DNA from: Magnetospirillum sp.
Lineage (GTDB): Bacteria > Pseudomonadota > Alphaproteobacteria > CACIAM-22H2
DNA: 64,000 nucleotides
Direction of reading: 5' to 3'
NCBI GenBank assembly: GCA_027532905.1
Contig: JAPZUA010000007.1
Location: forward strand, 62,001 to 126,000
Part shown: in pieces, positions 28,844 to 38,718 of the stretch
Layout of the letters: every line of letters begins with the position of its first letter
How positions within the stretch are numbered: the first letter of the stretch is position 1
Made by a program: the position numbers and the translations under genes
Notes under the pieces: model-generated
The model's database searches: none
Seen by the model: the letters and a program-made list of their open reading frames with translations, nothing else
Told to the model about the DNA's origin: nothing

Positions 28844-29344
28844 TCAATGCGGAACCCGCCGCCCGGCGTAATAAAGCACCAAATCCGTGATCGTGCGGGT
28901 AAACGGGCTTTTGACGGCGTCGAGGCTGCGGCCGAAGGCAACGCCGCGCAAAAACGCCGCCATTTCGTCGCGTGACGCGTCGCCCGGCGCACCGGGCGCG
29001 AGCGGCTCTGCCGTGCGCACGAAGCCGATCAGCTCGACCAGTGCGGTGTGGATGGCGGGATCGAGTGCCAGGAGTTCGTTCAAAAAAGACGCACGCGGAA
29101 TCATCTCGATTTCGGCGTTTGTGGCCGCACGGGCACTGGCCATTCGCGCGGCCCCGTCGACGAGTTCGAGCTCGCCGAACATCTGCCCTGCCTTGGTGCG
29201 CGCAATCTCGACTTTTTCGTCGCCGCGCGTCTGGAAGATCTCGATCTCGCCCGAACGCACGAGGCACGCAAAATCGCCGCGCGCGCCCTCTTCGTAGACG
29301 AGCGTGCCGGCCGCATAGCGGACCACGGTGGGGATCAGCGCCAT
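28844..29344 (-). CDS. Cyclic nucleotide-binding domain protein
   Basis: A 166-residue protein consisting mainly of one cNMP-binding beta roll. It starts RYAAGTLVYEEGARGD, with a phosphate-binding cassette FGELELVDGAARMASA near residue 55 that keeps an Arg in the usual position. No helix-turn-helix follows; the C-terminal 60 residues are helical and unassigned. It may therefore sense a nucleotide or act as a structural domain rather than a Crp-type regulator. It begins 3 nt after the DUF2336 gene, so the two probably work together. Confidence 0.8.
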   Translation of the reverse strand: MALIPTVVRYAAGTLVYEEGARGDFACLVRSGEIEIFQTRGDEKVEIARTKAGQMFGELELVDGAARMASARAATNAEIEMIPRASFLNELLALDPAIHTALVELIGFVRTAEPLAPGAPGDASRDEMAAFLRGVAFGRSLDAVKSPFTRTITDLVLYYAGRRVPH

Positions 29345-29347
29345 CGC

Positions 29348-30493
29348 CTAGTACCCCGGCACGATGGCGCGGGCGCCGCGCGCCTGGGCAAGGGTCAGCG
29401 AGTCGAAGGCGCGCAGCGCCTCGGTCACGGGGCGGCCCACGTTGCCGTGCAGGCGCGCCAAGGTCACCACGATCGTCTCGAAATTCAACTGGTTCATGCC
29501 GCTCGCCCGGCACATCGTGGCAAGGTCGCCGAAATCGGCGGTGCGGCACGCCCGGCGCACGAGCCGCAACGGCTCGGCGAGATGCTCGGCCAAGGCCACT
29601 TCGAAGAGATCGAGCCTGCCGGACTCGGCCAGCCGCACGAAGCCGCCGACTTGGTCTTCGCCCCACTGGCCCCATTGGCCCAGCATGGCGCCGAGCACGC
29701 CCGTGACAACGCCGTCTTTGGTGCCGATGTCGCGCGCCACCTGGTCGGCGGCGTTGGCCACGATGTCGCGCAACGCGTCCGGCGCCATGGCGATGCGCTT
29801 GTAGAGATAGCCGTGCAGCGCGTCGGTGATCCAGCTCAGCATTTCGTAGGCGAAGGCGGCGGGCAGATCGGCGCGCTGGGAAAGCGGATCTTCAAGCTCG
29901 GGCCATTGGCGCGCAAGCTCGCACACCACGCCGAATGTGGCGTTCGATATCTGCGCGCGCTCGTTGGCAAGCAGCGTGCCGACGACGTCTTTCTCGCGGA
30001 ACGCGACCAGCGCCTCGCTGAGTGCGGAGCCCACATCCGTGCGTCCGGCGATCGCCACGCGATGCTGGATCGTGGCTTGGTTCGCGACCTCGATGAGGTC
30101 GCCTTCCTGCAGCACGGGCGAACCTGCGAGTACGGGCCACGACACTTCGATCTCGTCGGCCGCCAGCAGCTTCACGATCGAGGGGGCGATGTTGGGCTCT
30201 TGGCTCAAGCGCTCGGCCACAAGGCGGCGCAACGGCGCTTCGATCTCGCGGATGATCGCGCGCACAAGCTCGACCGCCATCGCGCGAATGCGCTGGTTGC
30301 CGGCATCCATGCCGATCGCGGCGACGAATTCTGACAGATGTTCGACCGCCACGCGCCGATCGTCCGGATGGTCGGCAGCCAGACGGTCGGCGATCGACTG
30401 CAAACGCTGGATCAGCGTATTGGGGTCAGCGGGATTCAACGTGGCTCGCGCGTTCGAGTCAGGAACCGCCGAGGATAAGCGTTTTTTCCGCAT
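29348..30493 (-). CDS. DUF2336 family protein
   Basis: A 381-residue, largely helical protein without signal peptide or membrane segment. HEAT-like or bundle character is suggested by repeated patterns such as RLVAERLSQEPNIAPSIVK and LLANERAQISNATFGVV. This fits the DUF2336 family, known mainly from alphaproteobacteria and of undefined function. The gene follows dnaE by 33 nt and is followed 3 nt later by the cNMP-binding gene. I read these two as a functional pair, possibly signalling, but the sequence shows no catalytic motif. Confidence 0.7.
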   Translation of the reverse strand: MRKKRLSSAVPDSNARATLNPADPNTLIQRLQSIADRLAADHPDDRRVAVEHLSEFVAAIGMDAGNQRIRAMAVELVRAIIREIEAPLRRLVAERLSQEPNIAPSIVKLLAADEIEVSWPVLAGSPVLQEGDLIEVANQATIQHRVAIAGRTDVGSALSEALVAFREKDVVGTLLANERAQISNATFGVVCELARQWPELEDPLSQRADLPAAFAYEMLSWITDALHGYLYKRIAMAPDALRDIVANAADQVARDIGTKDGVVTGVLGAMLGQWGQWGEDQVGGFVRLAESGRLDLFEVALAEHLAEPLRLVRRACRTADFGDLATMCRASGMNQLNFETIVVTLARLHGNVGRPVTEALRAFDSLTLAQARGARAIVPGY

Positions 30494-30526
30494 GCGGCAA
30501 ATACAAGTGGCGCTGCCGCGCTGGCG

Positions 30527-33500
30527 TCAAATCTCCGCCACTTCCAGAATACCGGGGATGTCCCCCAGCGCGCGACGCAGATCGGGCGTGATGGCGCGCC
30601 CGTCTTTCAAGCGGATATCGACTTCTTCGTCCGAGCCTGTGCGGATCTGGATGCGGATCGCCCCCTTGCCCTTCGGCGCCTTGCCGAGTGCGGCTTTGAG
30701 GCCGGCGATCGCCCCCATATCGGCCAAGGCCACGCGCAAGCCCGCCGAGGTGCTAGCGACCGCGTCGTCGAGGGCGCGCACTTCGCTCGCCAGGAGCTTG
30801 ATCGTTTCGCCCTCCACGCGCGCATCGGCCGTCACAAGCAGCGGCTTGTTCGACGCGAAAAGTTCGCGCGATTTGGCGAGGAGTTCGGAGAACACCATGA
30901 CCTCGAACGTGCCGCCCGCGTCCGACAATTGCACGAATGCGAATTTGTTGCCCTTGGCGGAAGTGCGCTCCTTCGAGCTCAGCACCGTGCCCGCAAGCTT
31001 GACGCGGCTCGACGCCCCGCCCGACAAGCTGCGCGCCAGATCGGCCGAGCGCACCGCCCCCAGGCGCTTCAAGCCGACCGCGTAGGAATCGAGCGGATGG
31101 GCCGTCAGATAGAAGCCCACGCTTTCGAACTCGGCCTGCAGGCGTTCGTGCAGTTTGAGATCGGCCACTTGCGGCAATGGCGGGTCGGCGGTTTTGCCGC
31201 CGGCCGGGCCGCCGAAAATGCTCATCTGGTTCGAGGTCTTCTCTTCGGCCGCCGATTGCGACAAGCGCAGCATGGTTTCGATCGCGGCCAGCACGCGGGC
31301 ACGGTTGGGCTCGAGCGTGTCAAACGCCCCCGCCTTGGCGAGATTTTCGAGCTGGCGCTTGTTGATCTGGCGATGGTCAAGCCGCCGCGCCAAATCATAG
31401 AGCGACGCGAACGGCCCGTTGGCAGTGCGCTCGGCCACCAACGCTTCCATTGCGGCGAGGCCGACATTGCGCACGGCGGCGAGCGCATAGCGCACGCAGC
31501 CTTTGGCGTCCGTGCCGTCGGGATATTCGACCGAGAATACGGCCTCCGACTTGTTGATGTCGGGCGGCAAGGTACGATAGCCGAGACGTGCGACTTCCTG
31601 GCGGAACAGGTTGAGCTTGTCCGTGTTCGACATGTCGAGCGTCATCGACGCTGCGAAAAACTCGACCGGATGGTTGGCTTTGAGCCACGCGGTTTGGTAG
31701 GCGACGATAGCGTAGGCGGCGGCGTGGCTCTTGTTGAAGCCGTAGCCTGCGAATTTGTCGACGAGATCGAAAATCTGCGAGGCCTTGGCTTCGTCCACGC
31801 CGTTGGCGACCGCCCCGTCGACGAAGACTTTGCGCTGCGCGTCCATCTCGGCCTGGACCTTCTTGCCCATCGCGCGGCGCAGGAGGTCGGCACCGCCCAG
31901 CGAATAGCCGGAAAGCACCTGGGCGATCTGCATCACCTGTTCCTGGTAGATGATGACGCCGTAGGTTTCCTTGAGGGTCGCTTCGAGCTTCGGGTGCAGA
32001 TAGTCGGGCTTTTCGGCCCCCTGCTTGACCGCGATGTATTTCGGGATGTTGTCCATCGGGCCCGGCCGATAGAGGGCCACAAGCGCGATGATGTCTTCGA
32101 TGCGATCCGGGCGCAGGCGGCGCACGGCATCGCGCATGCCCGTACTTTCAAGCTGGAACACCCCGCCGGTGTCGCCGCGCGAAAGCATGTCGTAGGTGCG
32201 CTTGTCGTCGAGCGCCAAACGGTCGATATCGACGACGACGTTCTTGCGCTTGAGCAGGGCCGCCGCCCGGCTCAGCACGGTCAGCGTCTTAAGCCCCAGA
32301 AAGTCGAATTTGACGAGGCCCGCCTTCTCGACGTCCTTCATGTTGAACTGCGTGACCGGTGTGGCCGAGCGCGGATCGCGATAGAGCGGCACCAGATCTT
32401 CGAGCGGCCGGTCGCCGATGACCACACCCGCCGCGTGCGTCGAGGCATGGCGATAGAGGCCTTCGAGATGCAAGGCGATTTCTGCGAGCTTGGCGACGGC
32501 CGGATCGGCGTCGATCATCAAGCGCAGTTGGTCTTCGCCGTCGATCGCTTCTTTGAGCGTGACAGGTTTGGCCGGATTGTTGGGTACCAGTTTGCAGATA
32601 CGGTCCACCTGGCCGTAGGGCATGCCGAGCACGCGGCCGACGTCGCGCAAGACCGCGCGTGCCTGCAATTTTCCGAAGGTGATGATCTGCGCCACGCGGT
32701 CTTCGCCGTAGGTGCGCTGCACGTAGCGAATCACCTCGTCGCGCCGGTCCTGGCAGAAATCGATGTCGAAGTCCGGCATCGATACGCGCTCGGGATTGAG
32801 GAAACGCTCGAACAGCAGGCCGAAGCGCAAGGGGTCGAGATCGGTAATCGTCAACGCCCACGCCACGACCGAGCCTGCGCCCGAACCGCGCCCCGGACCC
32901 ACCGGGATGCCGTGGTCTTTTGCCCATTGGATGAAGTCGGCGACGATCAGGAAATAGCCGGGGAAACCCATCTTCACGATCACGTCGGCTTCGTACTCGA
33001 GCCGTGCACGATAGGGGGTTGCCGCCGCTTCGCGCGCCGCCTCGTCCATGCCTTCGGTATAGACGTGGGCTGCCAAACGCTTTTCGAGGCCCGCTTTGGC
33101 AAGCACACGCAAAGCATCGGCCTCGGAACTGTCTTTGGCGCGCGTCGAGGCCGGCAGAATCGGTTTGCGCCCGCCGACCCAATGGGAACAACGCTTGGCG
33201 ATCGCAAGCGTGTTGGCGATCGCCTCGGGCAGATCGGCGAACAGCGCTTGCATCTCGTCGGCCGATTTGAAACGCCATTCGGCCGTGGAATGGCGGCGCT
33301 CCTGGTCCGCCAAAAAGCGGCCCTCGGCGATGCACAGCAGCGCATCGTGCGCCGCCGACATCGTCGCGTCGGCGAAATAGACGTCGTTGGTCGCAACGAG
33401 CGGCAGATCGCGCGCGTAGGCGAGATCGAGCAAAGCGCCCTCGATACGTTTTTCGGCGCCAAGCCCATGGCGCATGATCTCGATATAGAGACGGCCCGTG

Positions 33501-34009
33501 AATGCGGCCTGGAGCCGGTCGAGCATGGCGGCCGCCGCATCGGCCTGCCCGTCCGCCAGCAAACGACCCACCGGCCCGTTCGGCCCGCCGGTCAGGCACA
33601 GCAAGCCGTCCGAAAGCCCCGTGAGCTGGTCCATCGTGACCTGCGGCGTTTCCCCGCCCGGCGTTTCGAGAAACGCGCGGCTCGAAAGTTTGGCGAGATT
33701 GGCCCAGCCGGTTTCGTTCTGCACAAGCAGCAGCAGCCGGTCGGGCTCCGGCGCTTTGCCCTGGCGCCCCATACCGCCATCGTCCTCGCGCCTGATGCCG
33801 AGATTGCAGCCAATGATCGGCTGCACGCCCGCATCGGCGGCGGCGGCCGAAAACTCGAGTGCGCCAAATAGATTGCCCGTATCCGCGATCGCGACCGCCG
33901 GCATTTTGTTTTTGGCCGCAAGCTCGACGAGCTTTTTGACCTTGATCGCCCCTTCGGACAGCGAATAGGCGGAATGGACGCGCAGATGGACGAAAGGGGC
34001 ATGCGACAT
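30527..34009 (-). CDS. dnaE: DNA polymerase III alpha subunit
   Basis: Replicative polymerase catalytic subunit, 1160 residues, the normal DnaE1 length. An N-terminal PHP domain begins VHLRVHSAYSLSEGA. The polymerase core includes MPDFDIDFCQDRRDEV with catalytic aspartates and GRGSGAGS near residue 370. An HhH region and a C-terminal OB fold (KLAGTVLSSKERTSAKG) follow. The PHP metal motif shows HSAYSL, with Ala where proofreading-type PHP domains often have Asp or Glu, so the PHP is probably inactive as a nuclease. The ATG at 34009 is chosen; longer open frame upstream belongs to the next gene's region. Confidence 0.98.
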   Translation of the reverse strand: MSHAPFVHLRVHSAYSLSEGAIKVKKLVELAAKNKMPAVAIADTGNLFGALEFSAAAADAGVQPIIGCNLGIRREDDGGMGRQGKAPEPDRLLLLVQNETGWANLAKLSSRAFLETPGGETPQVTMDQLTGLSDGLLCLTGGPNGPVGRLLADGQADAAAAMLDRLQAAFTGRLYIEIMRHGLGAEKRIEGALLDLAYARDLPLVATNDVYFADATMSAAHDALLCIAEGRFLADQERRHSTAEWRFKSADEMQALFADLPEAIANTLAIAKRCSHWVGGRKPILPASTRAKDSSEADALRVLAKAGLEKRLAAHVYTEGMDEAAREAAATPYRARLEYEADVIVKMGFPGYFLIVADFIQWAKDHGIPVGPGRGSGAGSVVAWALTITDLDPLRFGLLFERFLNPERVSMPDFDIDFCQDRRDEVIRYVQRTYGEDRVAQIITFGKLQARAVLRDVGRVLGMPYGQVDRICKLVPNNPAKPVTLKEAIDGEDQLRLMIDADPAVAKLAEIALHLEGLYRHASTHAAGVVIGDRPLEDLVPLYRDPRSATPVTQFNMKDVEKAGLVKFDFLGLKTLTVLSRAAALLKRKNVVVDIDRLALDDKRTYDMLSRGDTGGVFQLESTGMRDAVRRLRPDRIEDIIALVALYRPGPMDNIPKYIAVKQGAEKPDYLHPKLEATLKETYGVIIYQEQVMQIAQVLSGYSLGGADLLRRAMGKKVQAEMDAQRKVFVDGAVANGVDEAKASQIFDLVDKFAGYGFNKSHAAAYAIVAYQTAWLKANHPVEFFAASMTLDMSNTDKLNLFRQEVARLGYRTLPPDINKSEAVFSVEYPDGTDAKGCVRYALAAVRNVGLAAMEALVAERTANGPFASLYDLARRLDHRQINKRQLENLAKAGAFDTLEPNRARVLAAIETMLRLSQSAAEEKTSNQMSIFGGPAGGKTADPPLPQVADLKLHERLQAEFESVGFYLTAHPLDSYAVGLKRLGAVRSADLARSLSGGASSRVKLAGTVLSSKERTSAKGNKFAFVQLSDAGGTFEVMVFSELLAKSRELFASNKPLLVTADARVEGETIKLLASEVRALDDAVASTSAGLRVALADMGAIAGLKAALGKAPKGKGAIRIQIRTGSDEEVDIRLKDGRAITPDLRRALGDIPGILEVAEI

Positions 34010-34019
34010 GGGAGCAAGA

Positions 34020-34784
34020 CTACGCCGCTGAGGACGAGTCGAGCCAGCGCCATTCGGGGCTGTGGATAGCAAGGTCGTCGGTCGTGCGCAGCATGGCCAA
34101 GCGCGCTTGCGGCAGAACGGCGATCTCGGCCGTCCAGTGACGATCGAGCCAGGCGCCAAGTTCGGCCGCCGCCGGCGGATCGAGGTCGCGCTCGAGGTGC
34201 CAGAGTCCGACAGCGTAGAAACCTGAGACGCGCGCACCGACCGCGCGCTGCAGATCGGCATAGGCGTCCGTGCCGTTGCGGAACTCGGGATAGACGCGCA
34301 GATAGATGCGGCCGTGGTTGCGGTCGCCGACGAACGGACCGCCCAAACGGACTGAAGGTATGCCGTCGCCAAGCCAAGCTTGTGCCGCATGCGCGCACGC
34401 ATCCCCGGCAGCCGGATCGAACGGCCCTGCGATGGTTGCGTGCAGCACGCCGCGGCGGCGGCGGCCGATGTCCCACGCAATCGCCTCCCTCAAGGCACTG
34501 GCCTTAAGCTCGGCTTCGATCGTCTGGAAGACCGGGCTTTCGTCGAGCGTTGCGGCTGGCACATGGACGACAAGCGCATCGCGCGCGTTCGCATAGCGGC
34601 CGTTGCGATAATCCTTGCCCGGCACCGAGGCGATCGCCTGCGGATGGTCCGGTGCGATCAGCGGCAGATGGGCGAGCCGATAGTCGGGCCCGAGTTCGAA
34701 GGATGCTAGGGGCTCGAAAACATGACGCGTTGCGGCAAAGCGCAGCTGCGCGTCCGGCGTGAATTGCGGCGCGCGGATACTCAG
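34020..34784 (-). CDS. Unrecognised soluble protein, possible 2H-phosphoesterase-like motif
   Basis: About 254 residues without signal peptide or membrane segment. I do not recognise a family with confidence. A single HATI (VLHATIAGPF near residue 120) resembles the HxTx motif of 2H phosphoesterases, but the required second motif is not clear. The frame has no ATG, GTG or TTG near its 5' end. A CTG at 34784 overlaps the lipoprotein stop as CTGA, the same geometry as the ATGA couplings elsewhere. The first in-frame GTG (34625) would remove 53 residues that look protein-like. It lies between the lipoprotein gene and dnaE, 10 nt before dnaE. Real coding is likely; the start is uncertain. Confidence 0.6.
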   Translation of the reverse strand: MSIRAPQFTPDAQLRFAATRHVFEPLASFELGPDYRLAHLPLIAPDHPQAIASVPGKDYRNGRYANARDALVVHVPAATLDESPVFQTIEAELKASALREAIAWDIGRRRRGVLHATIAGPFDPAAGDACAHAAQAWLGDGIPSVRLGGPFVGDRNHGRIYLRVYPEFRNGTDAYADLQRAVGARVSGFYAVGLWHLERDLDPPAAAELGAWLDRHWTAEIAVLPQARLAMLRTTDDLAIHSPEWRWLDSSSAA

Positions 34785-35338
34785 CGCAGCGGCGCAGAAT
34801 CGACCGTTGCGCGCGGGGCGGCGACGCCGCGCGCCGGTGCCGGCGGCGGTTCGACGACCTGGCTCGTGCGCGGCGGAGTAATGTTGCCGCCCGTACCGCC
34901 GCGCGGCGCCATCGTGAGATCGACGGTCGATCCGCCCGTGATGCCGCGCGAGGGCGTGATCTGGATCGTGATCACACGCTGATTCTGCTGGAACACGAGC
35001 ACGCTGTTGGCCGCGCGCACAGTCGTCACCTCGCTCCAGCCGAAATTCGGCATCTCGCGCCGGTAGAACTCGTACATGTCGGCGACGTTGCTGCCCGAAT
35101 TGATCACGAGCCGGCCGGTCCATTGCTGATCGGTCCCCAGGATCAGCGAACGCTCGAGATCGATCGAATTGTTGGCCGGCATCGGAATATCGGTGAAGCG
35201 CGTGAAGCCTGGCCCCGGTGTGGCGTTGCCGCTGCCGTTCGAGCTTTGCGAACCCGTCGAGGCGGTCTGCCCGGTAAGGCCGCAGGCCGCCAGCGTGACA
35301 GCGGCGACGGCAGCGAAAAGGACATTGCGAAATTTCAT
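34781..35338 (-). CDS. Putative lipoprotein of unknown function
   Basis: A 185-residue protein with a lipoprotein signal: hydrophobic VLFAAVAAVTLAAC with the lipobox cysteine at Cys19. A Ser/Gly/Asn-rich linker is followed by a compact domain (about residues 40-135) starting FTDIPMPANNSIDL. It contains MYEFYRREMPNFGWSE and a VFQQNQRVITIQI strand. The last 50 residues are Pro/Gly/Thr-rich. It is probably anchored to the outer or inner membrane facing the periplasm. The ATG at 35338 is chosen because it opens the signal peptide. It lies downstream of lolD, whose transporter moves lipoproteins, and upstream of the unrecognised gene. Confidence 0.8.
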   Translation of the reverse strand: MKFRNVLFAAVAAVTLAACGLTGQTASTGSQSSNGSGNATPGPGFTRFTDIPMPANNSIDLERSLILGTDQQWTGRLVINSGSNVADMYEFYRREMPNFGWSEVTTVRAANSVLVFQQNQRVITIQITPSRGITGGSTVDLTMAPRGGTGGNITPPRTSQVVEPPPAPARGVAAPRATVDSAPLR

Positions 35339-35400
35339 GGCGGGTTCCGACCTTCGAGTCGCAGGATTGTCGCCAAGTGTTTCGCCGCAACGCCACCGCG

Positions 35401-36096
35401 TCAAGTCCTGCCCGGAATTTCCTCGCTTAAAACGCCGTCGGCCATTCGCAAAATGCGATCCATTCTGCCTGCAAGTTCCGGATTGTGCGTGGCGATGAGA
35501 GCCGCCAAACCGCTGTTGCGCACGAGGCCCAACAGCGTTTCGAACACGTCGGCGGCGATGCGCGGATCGAGATTGCCGGTGGGCTCGTCGGCCAAAAGCA
35601 CGCGTGGATTGTTGGCAACCGCACGCGCGATCGCCACGCGCTGCTGCTCGCCGCCCGACAGCCGCCCGGGCCGATGCGTGGCGCGCGCACCCAGCCCCAT
35701 CTGGGCCAGCAGCGCATCGGCGCGCGCACCGGCCGTGGCCTTGTCTTGGCCTGCGATCAACAACGGCATCATCGCGTTTTCGCGCGCCGAAAACTCGGGC
35801 AGCAGATGGTGGAATTGGTAGACGAAACCGAGCGTCTTGAGGCGCATGCGCGTGCGGCCCGCATCGTCGAGGGCGGCACAATCTTCGCCCGCAATGCGGA
35901 TCGTGCCCGCATCCGGCCGCTCGAGCAGGCCCGCACAATGCAGCAAGGTCGATTTGCCCGCACCCGACGGCCCCACCAGCGCCACGCATTCGCCCGCGCG
36001 CAAGGTGAGATCGAGGCCGCGCAGCACGTGCAATTCGCCGCCACCCTGGCGGAAGCGGCGATGCAGCCCCGAGATTTCGAGAACGGCCTCACTCAT
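35401..36096 (-). CDS. lolD: Lipoprotein-releasing system ATPase LolD
   Basis: ATPase of the LolCDE-type ABC machine that extracts lipoproteins from the inner membrane for delivery to LolA. It has 231 residues. Walker [10 protein letters not shown] is near residue 43, the signature LSGGEQQR near residue 147, and Walker [13 protein letters not shown] follows, typical of the MacB/LolD branch. The start overlaps the end of lolC by 8 nt. Confidence 0.95.
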   Translation of the reverse strand: MSEAVLEISGLHRRFRQGGGELHVLRGLDLTLRAGECVALVGPSGAGKSTLLHCAGLLERPDAGTIRIAGEDCAALDDAGRTRMRLKTLGFVYQFHHLLPEFSARENAMMPLLIAGQDKATAGARADALLAQMGLGARATHRPGRLSGGEQQRVAIARAVANNPRVLLADEPTGNLDPRIAADVFETLLGLVRNSGLAALIATHNPELAGRMDRILRMADGVLSEEIPGRT

Positions 36097-37339
36097 AGCG
36101 AAGCGCTTCCACGGGATCGAGACGGGCGGCCCGCCACGCGGGATAGATCGTGGCGAGGAACGACAGGCCGAGCGCCATCGCCACGACCTCGACCACTTCG
36201 CGCGGATCGGATTTCGACGGCAATTGCGCGAGGAAATAGACTTCCGGCGAGAAGAGCTGCGTGCCCGTCATCGCCTGCAGCAATTGGCGGATCGATTCGA
36301 TGTTGGCGTTGAACAGCAGCCCCAAAACGAGCCCGCCTAGCGTGCCAAGCACGCCGATCGCGGTCCCCGCCATCAGGAAGATGCGCAACACCGATCCGCT
36401 CGAAGCCCCCATCGTGCGCAGGATCGCGATATCGCGCGTCTTGTCCTTCACGAGCATGATCAGCGACGAGACGATGTTGAACGCCGCCACGAGGATGATC
36501 AGCGTGAGGATCAGGAACATCACGTTGCGCTCGACCTGCACCGCGTTGAAGAAGCTCGAATTGGCCTGCTGCCAATCGTAGGCGCGCACGGGCTGGCCTG
36601 CGGCCTGCAGGATCGCACTGCGCGCCAGCCACACGCGCTGCGGATCCTTGACGAACACCTCGATGCCGGTCGCTTGGCCCTCCTGGCGGAAGAAAAGCTG
36701 GGCCGCTTCGAGCGGCAGGAACACGAAGGAATTGTCGTATTCGAACATACCGACTTCGAAGATCGCGGCCACGCGGAAGGCGCGCAAGCGCGGCATTGTG
36801 CCGAAGGCGGTCACGTTGCCCTGCGGCGAGATCAGCGTGATGCGGTCGCCCAGCGCCAAGCCCATGCGCTGGGCCATGCGGGCACCGATCATCGCCGCAT
36901 CGTCGCCCGCAAAATCGGCAAGGCTGCCGCTTTTGATGTTCGAGACGATCAGCGTGCGCCGCGCCATGTCGGCGGGGGCGATGCCGCGCACGAGGGCGCC
37001 ACTCGCCACATTGTTGGCCGTCGCCATGACCTGGCCTTCGACGAGGGCTGCCGCATCGACGATGTCCGGCAAGGCGCGGATGCGCGCGGCCGCCCCTTCC
37101 CAATCCGCGAGCGGCACGCCCTGGCCGTAGACCGTGAGATGGCCGTTGAGGCCCAAGATGCGGCCCAGCAATTCGGCGCGGAAACCGTTCATGACGGCCA
37201 TCACGATGATGAGCGTGGCCACGCCGAGCGCAATGCCGCCCAGCGAGAACCACGCGATCACCGAGATGAAGCCTTCCTGCCGGCGCGAACGCAGATAGCG
37301 CAGCGCCACGGTCCGCTCGAACGAGTCGAACCAGGCCAT
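36089..37339 (-). CDS. lolC: Lipoprotein-releasing system permease (LolC/LolE family)
   Basis: Inner-membrane permease partner of LolD, 416 residues. One N-terminal membrane helix (about residues 22-48) is followed by a large periplasmic MacB-like domain (about 50-265). Three C-terminal helices form an FtsX-type permease unit with [18 protein letters not shown] in the cytoplasmic loop. Only one permease gene is present, so a homodimer, as with the LolF form, is plausible. It abuts proS without a gap and overlaps lolD by 8 nt. Confidence 0.93.
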   Translation of the reverse strand: MAWFDSFERTVALRYLRSRRQEGFISVIAWFSLGGIALGVATLIIVMAVMNGFRAELLGRILGLNGHLTVYGQGVPLADWEGAAARIRALPDIVDAAALVEGQVMATANNVASGALVRGIAPADMARRTLIVSNIKSGSLADFAGDDAAMIGARMAQRMGLALGDRITLISPQGNVTAFGTMPRLRAFRVAAIFEVGMFEYDNSFVFLPLEAAQLFFRQEGQATGIEVFVKDPQRVWLARSAILQAAGQPVRAYDWQQANSSFFNAVQVERNVMFLILTLIILVAAFNIVSSLIMLVKDKTRDIAILRTMGASSGSVLRIFLMAGTAIGVLGTLGGLVLGLLFNANIESIRQLLQAMTGTQLFSPEVYFLAQLPSKSDPREVVEVVAMALGLSFLATIYPAWRAARLDPVEALRYE

Positions 37340-38656
37340 TCAGGACGCCGTCAAGCGATTGAGCGCTTCGTCGGCCGACATCTCGACGCGCTCGCCGGTT
37401 TTGCGGCGCTTGAGCTCGACCTTGCCCGCCGCAACGCCGCGCGGCCCCACGACGAGCTGCCACGGCAGCCCGATCAGATCCATCGTCGCGAATTTAGCGC
37501 CCGCACTTTCGGCCGTGTCGGCGTAGAGCACGTCCTTGCCGGCCGCTTGCAGGCGCGCATAAAGCGCTTCGCACGCTTCGTCGCACTTGGCGTCGCCGCT
37601 GCGCAGATTGACGAGGCCCACGTCGAACGGGGCCACCGCATCGGGCCACACGATGCCGGCATCGTCGTGGCTCGCCTCGATGATGGCGCCCAAGAGGCGC
37701 GACACGCCAATGCCGTAGGAGCCCATCTCGACCAGCACTTGCGCACCGTCGGGGCCGACGACGCTGGCACCCATCGGCTTCGAATATTTGGTGCCGAAAT
37801 AGAAGATGTGCCCGACCTCGATGCCGCGCGCCTTGTGGAGGCGCTCAGGGGGGACCGGGCACTTCGCGGCGTCGTGCATTTCGGACGTCGCGGCGTAGTT
37901 TGCGAGGATCGCCTCGACGGCGGGCTGCAGATCGGCCGAAAAATCGATGTCGGCTTTGAGCATGTCGGTCTCGAGCCACGCCGTGTCGCAATAGACTTCC
38001 GACTCGCCCGTCTCGGCGAGGATGATGAATTCGTGGCTTAAATCGCCGCCGATTGGGCCGGTGTCGGCGCGCATCGGAATGGCTTTGAGGCCCATGCGCG
38101 CGAAGGTGCGCAGATAGGCCATGAACATGCGGTTGTAGGCGGCGCGCGCGCCCTTGGCGTCGATGTCGAACGAATACGCGTCCTTCATCAGGAATTCGCG
38201 GCCGCGCATCACGCCGAAGCGCGGGCGCACCTCGTCGCGGAACTTCCACTGGATGTGGTAGAGATTGAGCGGCAGGTCCTTGTAGCTCTTGACCGCGTTG
38301 CGGAAAATCTCGGTCACGAGTTCTTCGTTGGTGGGGCCGTAGAGCATCTCGCGCTCGTGCCGGTCGACGATGCGCAGCATCTCCTTGCCGTAGTCTTCGT
38401 AGCGCCCGCTCGTGCGCCACAGATCGGCCGACTGGATCGTCGGCATCAGCATTTCGATCGCCCCTGCGCGGTCCTGCTCCTCGCGCACGATCTGCTCGAC
38501 CTTGCGCAGCACGCGGTGGCCGAGCGGCAGCCACGAATAGATCCCGGCCGAGGCTTGGCGGACCATGCCCGCGCGCAGCATCAGACGGTGCGAGACGATC
38601 TGCGCTTCGGACGGGTTTTCTTTGATCAACGGCAGGAAAAAGCGCGACAGGCGCAT
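37340..38656 (-). CDS. proS: Proline--tRNA ligase (short form without editing insert)
   Basis: Class II aminoacyl-tRNA synthetase for proline. At 438 residues it is much shorter than the 570-residue E. coli enzyme. Motif 2 ([21 protein letters not shown]) and motif 3 ([12 protein letters not shown]) are close together, so the INS editing domain is absent, as is usual in alphaproteobacteria. The catalytic N-terminus starts MRLSRFFLP. The stop codon directly abuts the lolC start. The order proS-lolC-lolD is familiar from related genomes. Confidence 0.96.
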   Translation of the reverse strand: MRLSRFFLPLIKENPSEAQIVSHRLMLRAGMVRQASAGIYSWLPLGHRVLRKVEQIVREEQDRAGAIEMLMPTIQSADLWRTSGRYEDYGKEMLRIVDRHEREMLYGPTNEELVTEIFRNAVKSYKDLPLNLYHIQWKFRDEVRPRFGVMRGREFLMKDAYSFDIDAKGARAAYNRMFMAYLRTFARMGLKAIPMRADTGPIGGDLSHEFIILAETGESEVYCDTAWLETDMLKADIDFSADLQPAVEAILANYAATSEMHDAAKCPVPPERLHKARGIEVGHIFYFGTKYSKPMGASVVGPDGAQVLVEMGSYGIGVSRLLGAIIEASHDDAGIVWPDAVAPFDVGLVNLRSGDAKCDEACEALYARLQAAGKDVLYADTAESAGAKFATMDLIGLPWQLVVGPRGVAAGKVELKRRKTGERVEMSADEALNRLTAS

Positions 38657-38718
38657 GGGGCCACCAAACCTCGGAGCTGGAGAAAATCGACGATCGACCG
38701 CCGGACCCTAAGCGAAGC

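Noticed and set aside
30929-33871. Very long open frame of 980 codons on the plus strand opposite dnaE
   Set aside because: It is antisense to an undoubted dnaE. It has the His/Arg/Asp-rich composition expected from reversed GC-rich codons and no recognisable motif.
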